Positions 1-10,465 of a stretch of DNA of 64,000 nt are shown here, one piece after another. A model generated the notes under the pieces. It made no database searches and was not told where the DNA came from. It saw only the letters and a list, made by a program, of their open reading frames with translations. This DNA is from Erpobdella octoculata (lineage: Eukaryota > Annelida > Clitellata > Hirudinida > Erpobdellidae), in contig OZ022239.1 of assembly GCA_963978895.1 (NCBI GenBank), positions 17,083,186 through 17,147,185 of the forward strand, written 5' to 3'. The position numbers were made by a program, and so were the translations under genes. The stretch's first letter is position 1. Each line of letters opens with the position of its first letter.

Positions 1-590
1 AGCAGTTGCTAAAATTAGTGCGCGCAGGCGTGTAATAAAAGTTATTAAGCAATTTTACACTGTCAGTCCTAAAAATCAAAAGAGGTGGTGCATAGTTACT
101 ATGCAGGAACCTTGCATAGTTACTATGCAGGAACCTTGCATAGTTACTATGCAGGAACCTTGCATAGTTACTATGCAGGAACCTTGCATAGTTACTATGC
201 AGGAACCTTGCATAGTTACTATGCAGGAACCTTGCATAGTTACTATGCAGGAACCTTGCATAGTTACTATGCAGGAACCTTGCATAGTTACTATGCAGGA
301 ACCTTGCATAGTTACTATGCAGGAACCTTGCATAGTTACTATGCAGGAACCTTGCATAGTTACTATGCAGGAACCTTGCATAGTTACTATGCAGGAACCT
401 TGCATAGTTACTATGCAGGAACCTTGCATAGTTACTATGCAGGAACCTTGCATAGTTACTATGCAGGAACCTTGCATAGTTACAATGCAGGGTTCCATGG
501 GTGACGGTAAAATCGAAACATAATTTATGAAATTTAAACAAATTCGTCATTTATGACGGGCTATCTCTAGTTGATAATAATGAAACGATC
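1..590 (+). repeat. Dispersed repeat family A, copy 1 (window edge)
   Basis: The segment at 1-90 (GTGTAATAAAAGTTATTA, then CAATTTTACACTGTCAGTC) recurs at 45482-45575 and 47250-47320. The part after the minisatellite (about 525-590, with CGTCATTTATGACGGGCTA) matches 45595-45640. In this copy the minisatellite at 91-490 sits between the two halves. No coding potential or known superfamily is recognised. The left end lies outside the window. Confidence 0.7.
91..490. repeat. 24-bp minisatellite, about 16.7 copies
   Basis: The unit is CATAGTTACTATG followed by CAGGAACCTTG, repeated almost without change. The first half is a perfect palindrome around a central T (GCATAGTTACTATGC with the neighbouring bases) and the second half is nearly palindromic, so each unit can fold. 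The only visible change is in the last unit (TTACAATGC). Open frames across it are periodic artefacts. Confidence 0.97.
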
Positions 591-712
591 AAATTTAAAG
601 TTGATGTTTTTTACAGACTTGTTGATTGCGTTTATTGGTGGATTAACAGAGATTTTCTATAGCCCAATTTATCAGCAATACATTCAGTTTTCTGTGGTTA
701 TTTTTTGAACTT

Positions 713-841
713 TCAGATTCACAAATTGAACAAATGTGGAGAGCTTTTGGTACAGAATACGAAAATGATGTTTCCTTGGAAATAATTGATGAAATGATCG
801 AAGCACCTAAAAGTAATTTACAAATCAAATTTTGGAAATGA
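713..841 (+). pseudogene. Possible hAT transposase fragment
   Basis: A 42-codon open stretch ends in TGA and includes QIEQMWRAFGTEYEN. Just upstream, about 588-657, another frame reads FKVDVFYRLVDC before a stop. The order resembles the region before the dimerisation domain in ZMYM1-like hAT transposases. The similarity is weak and the frame is broken, so it may be an unrelated relic. Confidence 0.3.
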
Positions 842-1383
842 TTTCATTCTGATTCATCTGTCTTAAAACCACTGGATTTACTAAACAAATTTCGGGAAAA
901 CCAAAGTAGAATGCCTTTTCCAAAATGTACCTGTGACTGTTGCAAAGGCTGAATGCAAATTGAAACAAATAAAAAGTGTACAACGATCAGTAATGGGACA
1001 GGAAAGACTTTGTGATTTAGCGTTATTACAATTGAAAGTGATCTAGCTATAGGCTATAGGTCTATTAAAATAAATTGGATAAAATCATTGACAATTTTGC
1101 ATTAAGAAAATCAAGAAAAATATCACTTTGAAAATTCGGAAAAATTGGTCATTGTGCGAAAAATTAAACTGATAATTTTTTTCATAATTTCTTTAATAAA
1201 CGTGTTTTTCATAAATGCAAACGTATTTTAATATTTTAAATCCTGAATTTGAAAATCATAAAATTAAAATTCCAATAAGTAATACATTTATTATTTAAAA
1301 AATCCATTATCAATTAACAGTTTTTATAAAATTAAAGAAAATTATATGAAAAATTTACCGCCAGTTGCCAATCAGTGAATGGG
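842..1383. other. AT-rich stretch without recognised genes
   Basis: No sustained coding frame, tandem repeat or RNA gene is visible between the possible hAT relic and the TIR element. Confidence 0.6.
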
Positions 1384-2256
1384 TACCCACATAGCACACG
1401 ACGTCGCGCCGACAATCGGCTGAGATCTGGCAATTCGTCGTAAAGGTGACGATAAATCGCCGCAATCGGCCCGATTGTGTTTTAGTGTCGTTTCATGGTT
1501 TCCGTCGTTTACGACGGATAACCAGCATCATTGCGCTATCGTTTACGACACTCTGCCGTCATCGTTTTTGACTCGGTAAACGGCGCCTTGTCGACAATCG
1601 GCTTTAGACTGGCAAGTAGTCGTTACGGCAAACGATGAATTACCGTAACTAAGCCGATAAATCTAAATCGTCGTAGACGACGCTTTGCCGATAACATTAT
1701 TTATGATTATTTATACATTTAATATTATAATAAATATATATTAATTCGTTAACGAAAAAGCGCAAACTTATTTGATTGATTAAGGAAAAGTTGTACATTA
1801 AGCATATATAAATAATTAATAAATTTTTTTGTCTCTCTTAATTCTTTTAGGTCTTTGTTATTTTTGAAAAGCGCGCGGGGACATTTTGCTTTTTATCTTG
1901 TGGATTTTGTTTTATTTTCTAATATATTATATATTGTTATTTTATGCATTATATAATAATAAGTTTTAAATTGGTTTCATTTTTGACAATATAATAGAAA
2001 TTTTTTATCAGAACATTTTCTGATATATAGTAGATTGATGGTTGGATATATTTCCAATTTCCATTAATTAATAAATTTATTAATTCACTAATTTCTGCTA
2101 CCTACTAAAGCTAATTATTCTCTGTAATAACAAGTGAGTTTCCTATTTCAATTGTTTTTTATTGATTGATTAATCATTAATAAATGTTACCTTTCCTCTC
2201 CTTTATTTAATTTTGGCACAGAACACCAGCTTGCTATTCGACAATTCAAATAATTT

Positions 2257-3332
2257 TGACAATTCACGAGGACACCATATAATTATAATTAATAGGAGAA
2301 ACACTGCCATTTATTCAAACCGTGGTTTTGGATCATTGCAATGTACAGGTACATAATATAAATTTGTATACAATAATGTTTGAATGTAATTGTACACACT
2401 TGCACATAATAATGAATGTATAATTCTGTAAATGGAATTAATCATTGTATTTATCAGCTGCTGAGAGGGAAATTTTAATATCTTTGGATATTGTTAAACA
2501 ACAATTACAAAAACAAGATGAGCAAATCCAGCAACTAATGGAGGTGACAAATCATATTTTGCAAAACACTCACAGTGGCCATGTAACAGAACTGTCACAA
2601 TTGCCTGAGAATGTTGTTTTCCCATTGAAAGATGAAGCTGGCTTAACTGATTTAGAAGATAGACTAAATAACGATAAAGATCTTAAAAAAATTTTGGTAA
2701 AATATTTGTTTATTGTTTAATTCTGTTTCCTTAAATTTGGTTTATCTTATATTTTAAAATATCTTTGATAATGTACAATGTATTTTGTTAACCTGTATTA
2801 TTTTTGGGAGTAAAAATCTGTTATGGGGTAAAACAAACACAATGCATTTGTGCCAGATTAACCACCTGTCATTGAAAGGAGGAACCACTGTGAAAGAGAC
2901 GGTATGGAGAATCTTGGGTTATCTTTTCAGTACACTTTTGGCCAGACAGATAAGTTGGACTGGCATCAATGATAAACTTTCATTCAAACAGACAACGTTG
3001 AAAAATGTTTTATTCTGTAAGTTCTTTAAAAAATCAGTTGCTAAATTTTTTTTATTATTTTGAACAAAATATTGTCAAATGTCTAAATAATTTCTTAATA
3101 TTTTTAAATTTTATCGCTCCCATATTCCATACAAGTTCATCAATTGTAACATTCTCTTTTTCATACATTTTTTGATTAATATGGATAATTTATGTTTTAA
3201 GGTGCAGTGCAGAAAAACTCTTTTACAAAAGCAGAAATAGAAAGTTTTATTAAAAGATGGTTTCAACTGGCAGGAGACATAGATGGCGGTAGAAAAGCAA
3301 GGGAAGTTAAAAAAACTGAAACTCGACCATAA
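2257..3332 (+). CDS. DUF4806 domain protein, four spliced exons, 5' end unclear
   Basis: Exons are inferred at about 2257-2348, 2458-2696, 2857-3016 and 3202-3332 (stop TAA 3330-3332). All have GT donors and AG acceptors, and the phases agree: 1 base carried into exon 2, phase 0 into exon 3, 1 base into exon 4. Exon 2 encodes a helical stretch (QQLQKQDEQIQQLMEV) and the start of DUF4806 (VVFPLKDEAGLTDLEDRL). Exon 3 continues with KETVWRILGYLFS and QISWTGINDK, matching the family's conserved arginine-rich helix and WTG motif. Exon 4 ends it with EIESFIKRWFQLAGD. The domain's function is unknown; it is common in invertebrate genomes and often linked to mobile DNA. The first exon and start codon are uncertain. 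Confidence 0.72.
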
Positions 3333-3348
3333 ATTTTGCGTGTTCAGA

Positions 3349-3551
<203 letters not shown>

Positions 3552-4089
3552 AATTTGATTTTAACTACAATACTTCTGTAATTTAGATTTGTTTATCATT
3601 ATTATTTTTTTTACTAATTCATTTTAGCTTTTGTTATTATTTCTCTGTGTGTGTGAGAGTGTATGTTTTTAATTTATTAATTGGACAGTTTCAGAATATA
3701 TATATATATATATATATATTATATTGTATATCTCTATATATAATATATATATTATATTGTGTATATATATATATATATATATATATTCAGCATTTTTATT
3801 CATGTATAAAAACATTTATTGTGGAAATAAAAATAATGAAATCATTTATGTCGTTTGTTTTGACTAATGCATTTAGTATATATTATATAGGTTAAATTGA
3901 TATAACGGCGGAAGATCGGCAAGATTTTGGCAAACGACTCCGGCAAACGATTCCTGGCCGACACTTAGCCAAGGAACTATTGTTTAATCGGCCCGACGTC
4001 GTCGCCGGAATCATGCCGGAATCGTTTTCATCGTGTTACGATATCCGACCGATTGTGGTCCGGTGTCGTTGTGCTATGTGGGTAAGAAC

Positions 4090-5040
4090 ATTTACCTTTT
4101 TTAGGCACTACCGTCTGGCTCTAAGGAGGGCCCGCAATGGTCTCTCCACGGCCCTGGGTACTAGTCAGTCCCACCAGTGCGCCACTTGATAATTCGCTCG
4201 ACGGACGATGCGTCATAGCCGAAAAGTTGTTGTTACTCATGACAACGACAACAGCAAGTAGTTCTGAAAACCGCAAGCTGTGGAAGGGGTCCGTCTTTGG
4301 GGTGTTCTCGAGGATATTTTAAAAACTTCTTCAGCGACGTCGGTAGGTAGTGTTTGAACGACGTAGGCGTACATTGTTCGCTATCGGAGATCCGTCGTGA
4401 ATGAAAAACGGCCTCGATTTGGTCAAACCACACTCGAGGATTTTTGACGGAGAATGTCGGAAGGCTGATGTGATACATCTCTGGCTGTGTTGAATCATTG
4501 TTATCCATATCAGAAGAAAATAAACGTGCGCTTAGTCGAGGGTCACCAATTTTAGGAACCGAAATGTTTGTTATTGTAATATTATTACGACGTGAATTAA
4601 CAACACAAGCTTTATACCCTGACAGGCAGCCAGCCGACACTTGTTAGTTACGAAAACGATGGTCATAAAAATGTCCATTGCATCCTGTGGCGCGGTCAGG
4701 CGCGGATGACACATGCGTTGCAGGATGTATTTATAAATGCGTCACGGTCACCACAGTTCCTTTGGTTTCTTGCCGGGAGAACGCAGGGTGGACAGCTGCC
4801 GTTCAGTGAGTTGAATTCACTATCCGCCGGCGTTGCCTGCCACTTCCGTTCGTTCCCCTCGACTGTCATAGCTATAAAGGATCACCACGCCAGTCGAAGG
4901 TATTAAGAGCTTTCACCCTGTGAGGGTGGATGTGGAGGACCATTGATTCAGGGTCCAGGTCGGTCGGGTTGCCTCCCTGTTTTACAATGACTGATCCTAA
5001 GATCAACCAGAGTGACCACAGGAACCTTCGAAATTGAATA
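4090..5040 (-). pseudogene. Gypsy-like retrotransposon gag fragment with degenerate flanks
   Basis: The minus frame 4233-4640 contains MYHISLPTFSVKNPRVWFD followed by QIEAVFHSRRI. This is the typical start of the Gag of many invertebrate gypsy elements: a short acidic lead, a 'LP.F...NP..WF.Q.EA.F..R.I' motif, then helices. The frame then degenerates. Flanking DNA is GC-rich and may hold LTR or leader remnants (for example 4700-5035), but no LTR pair was found. No protease, RT or integrase frame follows, so the copy is dead. Confidence 0.65.
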
Positions 5041-5169
5041 CTCTGGAACGCTCGCTTTTTATTATTTTACTATAATTATAATTTATTTATATGTCATAAT
5101 CTGTATATTTCACTATATCATTGCTATAATTGCCGAAGCAAATACATAGCTGTTATTAATTTTTTTTTT

Positions 5170-5905
5170 TTTTTTATAATAGTTTATAGTCCTTTACACC
5201 AATTGTTTTAAGACTGAAAAGGCTGTATGTAGGAAGCACCTAAGTACTTCCTGTCGTGGATCATGATTTAATCCTCTTAACTGTTCCCTCCTCCTTTCTC
5301 TAGGCTTGGGACTGGGACTGGCTTGCATGTTGTTGTTTATTTAAGTCCTTGTCACTATTTTTTATTATAGTTTATAGTCCTTTACACCAATTGTTTTAAG
5401 ACTGAAAAGGCTGTATGTAGGAAGCACCTAAGTACTTCCTGTCGTGGATCATGATTTAATCCTCTTAACTGTTCCCTCCTCCTTTCTCTAGGCTTGGGAC
5501 TGGGACTGGCTTGCATGTTGTTGTTTATTTAAGTCCTTGTCACTATTTTTTATTATAGTTTATAGTCCTTTACACCAGGTGTTTTACGTCTGAAATGGCT
5601 GTATGTATGAAGCACACAAGTACTTCCTGTCGTGGATCATAATTTGATCTTTTTAACTTTTCCTCCTTTTTCCAGGCTTAGGACTGACTTGCAAAAGCAA
5701 GGCGGATTTCTGTTGTCACTATTTTTTTTTATAATAGTTTATAGTCCTTTACACCAAGTGTTTTAAGACTGAAACGGTTGTGTCAGAAGCACCTAAGTAC
5801 TTCCAGTCGTGGATCATAATTTGATCCTTTTCACTTTCCCCTCCTCCTTTCTCCAGGCTTGGGACTGGCTTGCAAAAGCAAGGTGGAGTTGATTGTCACT
5901 ATTTC
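5170..5905 (+). repeat. Tandem ~180-190 bp repeat, four units
   Basis: Units begin near 5175, 5358, 5546 and 5727 with AATAGTTTATAGTCCTTT. They contain GTACTTCCTGTCGTGGATCA and end near TTGCAAAAGCAAGG or TTGCATGTTGTTG. Units 1 and 2 are nearly identical; 3 and 4 have diverged. Single copies occur at 34345-34515 (plus) and about 46970-47135 (reverse), and the tail GTGACAAGGACTTAAATAA recurs near 30040. This is a dispersed SINE-like or MITE-like family that has tandemised here. No polymerase III boxes were confirmed. Confidence 0.85.
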
Positions 5906-6193
5906 AGCGAGGCGGAGTTATATAGCTGTCAATTTTTAATTAGGTTATATATGTCACTAAGTTTTGAATCCGTAATGGTGGTGTTTTTTGCAAAAAGCAT
6001 TTCCTTGATAGATTGTATACTTCGTTGGCTGAAATTTTTTTTACATTCAGTAGATGGCAGTTGGAAAAAAAATTAGACAATAGATATTATTTAAAATTTA
6101 ACGAGGTAAAGTTTGCCATCTAGCAAAAAAGACTAAAGAGTAGAAAATAATGTATTTAATTCTACTTTAAGATATTGTCAGGTTCACTGTGCG

Positions 6194-7046
6194 CAGTTAT
6201 GGGAAGTAGTTAACTACTTTTAACTACTTTAGTAGTTAACTACTAGTTTAACTACATGGGAGTAGTTAAGGCAAAAAGTTTAACTACCCGAAAGTAACCG
6301 GTAGTTAATGAATAGTTTAACTACTTTTTAGAGTAGTTAACTACAATTAGTTTAACTACCTAAAAGTAGTTAAAGTCTAAAAAAAATTAAATCAGCCTGT
6401 ATTATATTTTACGCAAAGATCTGGCTTCAAATGACTCAACAACAAACTCACTGCTCATGTATCCTCATCTAACAAGAGTTTTTCTCAAGTTTAATACAAG
6501 TCTAACAAGCAGTGTTGCTGTTGAGAGACTGTTCAGTTGGGCAGGTCAAATATTAGTGCCAAGACGGTGCAAAGTGTCTGACAGTAGGTTTGAAAAGCTT
6601 GTTTTCCTGCGTCATGCACTCAAAAGATAATCATCTACAGGTAATAAGACGATGTTTGACACCGTCTGAAGTAGATTGATTGACTGGATATTTAACTTAT
6701 AAAATATGTGTCTTTTCATTAATAAATTAAAAAAACAATTTGTCATGGCTTTATTTAATAAATTAGATGGTGAACATAATTAATGGTGATCATGTGAGAC
6801 CTAATACAGCAATGCAATGTATTAGTGTACAAGTTTATAGAAAAAAGTAGTTAACTACTTTACAGTATTTAACTACTTTAGTTAAACTACCTCTGACAAA
6901 AAGTAGTTAACTACTTTACAGTATTTAACTACTTTAGTTAAACTACCTCTGACAAAAAGTAGTTAACTACATAGTTTAACTACTAAAAAGTAAATGTAAC
7001 TACAGAAAAGTTTAACTACTTGAAAGTAGTTTGTTGCCCATCACTG
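6194..7046 (+). mobile_element. hAT element with reiterated GTAGTTAACTAC motifs
   Basis: The left end reads CAGTTATGGGAAGTAGTT and the right end, in reverse, CAGTGATGGGCAACAAAC, giving imperfect CAGTGATGGG-type hAT ends. The flanking octamers (ACTGTGCG and CGTATGCG) match only partly. Both flanks of the element are packed with (A)GTAGTTAACTAC and GTTTAACTAC motifs, about 6210-6370 and 6840-7030. The centre keeps a transposase C-terminus (6391-6630). Confidence 0.8.
6391..6630 (+). pseudogene. hAT transposase C-terminal dimerisation domain (remnant)
   Basis: A stop-free stretch of 79 codons ends in TAA. It contains TSSVAVERLFSWAGQ, then LVPRRCKVSDSRFEKLVFLR. This matches the hAT dimerisation motif (S...ERLFS.AG, ... 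R..L....E.LVFLR). Everything N-terminal, including the zinc finger and catalytic residues, is missing, so this is a dead fragment in a non-autonomous element. Confidence 0.88.
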
Positions 7047-7059
7047 CGTATGCGTTGAA

Positions 7060-8115
7060 ACATAGATATAGGTTAGATGAGTTGGTAGAGCGTTAGCCTT
7101 GAGTGTGAGAGCTTCACGGTTCGACTCCTACTCACTGTCTAGTAGCCAGTGTTGTTTCAGTTAGGGTTTTTCAATTAGAGTATCAGTTAAAGTTAGCCAA
7201 TTTAATATTTTTCAGTTAGTATTACAGTTAAAGTTAATTGTTTTCATTTTTTCCAGTTAATATTAGAGTTAAAATTTATTTCAGTTACTATTACGGTTAG
7301 TATAACAGTTATTAATATAACCCAGTACAGATATTACTAAGCAAACGCTGTCCTCAGTTTCACTTCTTGTGCATCTGAATTCCATTCTTTTTTTGCTAAT
7401 AAAAGCAGACAAAGTAGTCTGTGCGCTATTCTGGTTAACCGTGTTTCCTATATTATTTTCGATTAGTTCGCGCTTGGGCGCTTGCCCTTTAGCTATTTGC
7501 GATTTGTCTCCAAAACCTCAAGTTCTTTTGCCACTTCCTTATGTCTATGACTTAGTTAGATGAGTTACTTTTCAACAGAGCTCCGCAAGTTTCGACCACG
7601 TTGCACCGGCTTTTATCAGTAGAGGGTTCGTAACTTAATAACGCCAAACTCCATTTTCTTGTTTTCGGCCAGAATTTATTTTTAACATTGTTTATACGTC
7701 ATTAAATGGAAATAAAGCGATGAAAAAGAAAATCATAGTAGAGATAAAAGACACGAGTGGGTTGGGTTACCAAATATAAACAAAGAAATAAAATTTTGGC
7801 GCATTTCAGTATATTGGATTTTCCGAAAACATTTTTTTTCAGTTTGTATTACAGTTACTACTTTTTTTACTATTAGTATTACAATTAAAGTTAACATTAT
7901 TTTTCAGTTAAAGTTTCAGTTAGTACTTAACTTAAATTTCTTTTTTCAGTTATTAGACCAAATTCAGTTAAAGTTACGCTTAACTGAAACAACACTGCTA
8001 GTAGCCCATGTCAACGGAAAACTTAGCGGGTAAAATCGTTCTCTCCGTGGGGCATGTAAAAGAACAGCGCCTTTGAACAAAGCGGAAAAGGCGCTCAATA
8101 AATTATCAAAAATTT
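7060..8115 (+). repeat. tRNA-derived SINE split by a hAT insertion
   Basis: The head (about 7068-7146) has an A-box-like GATGAGTTGGTAGAGCG and a B-box GGTTCGACTCC. The body resumes at 8006 and ends near GGCGCTCAATAAATT (about 8104). The hAT element at 7147-7997 lies between the halves with an 8-bp target duplication, so the SINE is older than the hAT. Confidence 0.8.
7147..7997. mobile_element. Non-autonomous hAT with CAGTTAAAGTT arrays
   Basis: The ends are CAGTGTTGTTTCAGTTA and, in reverse, CAGTGTTGTTTCAGTTAAG. A perfect 8-bp duplication CTAGTAGC flanks it (7139-7146 and 7998-8005). The outer parts are filled with variants of CAGTTAAAGTTA. No transposase motif is seen inside, and the short open frame around 7369-7563 is not convincing. 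Confidence 0.93.
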
Positions 8116-8119
8116 ACAA

Positions 8120-9990
8120 ATAAATATACACCATTGATATTATCACTGTAACATGTAGCCCCTGTAACATTGAGCCCCAGTTAAACAGATATGTTTTAAG
8201 TCAAAGCGGAAAACTGTAAGAGAAGTAGAGTTAGTAAGAGAAGCAGGAAGAGAGTTCCAGAGATAGGGACCAGAGTAGGAGAAAGAGCGTTTAGCAAAAG
8301 AGTGCTTAATTGTCAAGATGCGAGAGTGATTACGAGAAGAAGAACGAAGACCAGACTTAGAAGGGATTTGTATTAAGGTAGTTAAGTAGAGAGGAGAAGG
8401 ACAATTTTTTATTTTATACATTAGTAAGCAGATTTTAAAAATCTAAGAGGAATATCTAAGAGGAAGCCAGTGAAGAACAACAAGAGATGGAGAAATGTGA
8501 GATAGGGACCAGAGTAGGAAAAAGAGCGTTTAGTAAAAGAGTGCTTAATTGTGAAGATGCGAGAGTGATTACGAGAAAAAGAACGAAGACCAGAAGTAAG
8601 AAGTGCGAGAAACTAAGCGCGCAGCTGAGTTGAAGGCTTTAGAGAGAGGGTAAAGGGTAGTATCAGGGAGACCATAATATAGTGAGTTGCAGTAGTCAAT
8701 TCGAGACAGAATAAGAGAAGAGACTAGACGTTGCAGAGAAGGGTAATCCAGAAGTGGACGAAGCTGCTTAATGCGGCGAAGATGAAAGTAGCAAGATTTA
8801 GCAACAGATGTAATTTGAGGGGTTAGAGACAAGTTAGAGTCAAAAAGAAGGCCTAAGCTACGAATCAAAAGAAAGGGAGAAATGGAAAAAGAAAATGGTG
8901 GTGGTAAAACCAAAGAAGAGGAGTAAGAGATGTAGAAGACTTATTGAAATAGATTAACTCAAACTTATCAGGGTTAAGTTTGAGACACATAGAAAAATTC
9001 TAGGAGATAATAGATTGAAGACAGGCAGTTAATTTATTAAGAAAAGACTCAAGAGAAGAGTTAGAAAAAGTAGAATATACACAAGAGTCATCGGCATACA
9101 TTTGACTATTGAGAGAGTGAGAAGATGTAATATAAGGAAGTTCAGAAGTATAGAGAATAAACAGCAAAACACCAAGAATAGAGCCTTGAGGAACACCATA
9201 ATTTAAAGATACAGGAGTAGATTTAGAAAATTCAATAGATACATAGGAAAATCCGGAAAATCTACCAGATAGATAAGATTTAATCCACAGGAGTGCTTCA
9301 CTGGTTATATTAAAAGATTTATCAAGTACATCCAACAACAGTGAGTGATCAACTGTATCAAATGCAGATGAAAAATCAAGACAAAGAAGAAGGGCAGAGA
9401 GGCTAGAGTCAGAAGAAACAATGAGGTCATTATGAAGCTTAAGTAGAGCAGTTTCAGTAGAGTGGCCAGGTCTGAAGCCAGATTGAGAAGAAGGAAGAAG
9501 TGAGAAAGCAGTTAAATAAGCACTTATTTGCTCATACACAACTCTTTCTATAATTTTAGAGATGAAGGATAGGTTAGAGACAGGCCTATAGCTAGATAGA
9601 GAAGAAAAATCAAGAGAGGCACTTTTAATAGTAGGGATGATAAAGGAGGACTTAAGAACAGAGGGAAACACAGATGTAGATAAAGAGAGATTAATTAAAT
9701 CAAGAAAAATTGGATAAAAAACAGAAGAAAGCTCTTTAAAGACTGGAGTAGGAATGAGACCCAAAGAGCAAGTATAAGAAGACATAGAGTTAATAAGTTT
9801 AGTAAAATAGTCAAGTGTAATAGGAGAGAAAGAAGTAAAAGTTTCAGTTGAGAATTTAGAGAAAATAGGGATTTGACTATTATTAGAGGACCTAATGTTT
9901 TCAATTTTGGTTGTAAGAAAATTGTGATAGTCATCAGGAGAAAAAAAGGGAGGAGGAGATTTTTTATTGAGGAGTTTAGAAAGAGAAGAC
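8120..9990 (-). pseudogene. CR1/L2-type LINE, 5'-truncated, reverse transcriptase and tail
   Basis: Read on the minus strand, this is a non-LTR retrotransposon ORF2. The RT contains SQSGFRPGHSTETALLKLH, FSSAFDTVDH, YGVPQGSILG and MYADDS, typical of the CR1/L2 group. The C-terminus ends with KRSFSYSGPYLWNSLP (8143-8421). The endonuclease is missing, so the copy is 5'-truncated near 9990. The frame is broken between about 8421 and 9000, and a segment near 8500-8590 duplicates 8260-8350. A 3' tail of the same family lies at 47845-48120. Confidence 0.88.
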
Positions 9991-9994
9991 CATG

Positions 9995-10465
9995 ACACCA
10001 CGGCGCTAACCGGAAATTTGGTTATGAAACCGGCCCGTTTCATAAGCACAAAAATCGAGTCCGGTCCGTGATGAACTGGACTGGATTCAGCCAGTTTTAA
10101 CGGGCACAAAACCTCAAAGCTTGGAAACTATTTCTTTTAAATATTGAAACGCGTATCTTATTACTTGAAAAAACCTAAATATACTGAATTTTAATGTTTT
10201 TACATTTCCAGTTATCGGGTTTTCAAGCAACCAATCCTTTTCTCCACCCTACATTTGTAAACCTGGATGACAAAACGTATTAAAAATTGGTAAAACGTTT
10301 GTAACTTTATTTTCTAAGTAGTATCTAAATACTAATTTTATATCTGTAGTATTTTCAGTTTCAAAGTGACAGTTATTCTAAGAAAAATTTAATCCTATTT
10401 TTCACCCAAGAGTCCTGGAAACCAAATTTTCAAAAAGTATTAAAACATATTTTGTAAGAATAATC
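9995..10465 (-). repeat. Dispersed repeat family B, left part, interrupted by a LINE
   Basis: The stretch around 10380-10450 (TTTTCACCCAAGAGTCCTGG, GGAAACCAAATTTTCAAAAA) is the reverse complement of the tandem units at 35460-36080. The GC-rich part 9995-10125 matches the reverse of 36070-36130. The family resumes at 13165-13440, so the LINE at 10465-13163 was inserted into it. Confidence 0.75.

Noticed and set aside
91..490. CRISPR array
   Set aside because: 24-bp units are contiguous with no spacers, and the genome is eukaryotic.
4706..4906. 66-codon frame as a gene
   Set aside because: No motif, lies in decayed gypsy-flank DNA, no start context or splice partners.
7369..7563. 64-codon frame as transposase
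   Set aside because: Inside a non-autonomous hAT, but lacks any hAT motif; probably chance.
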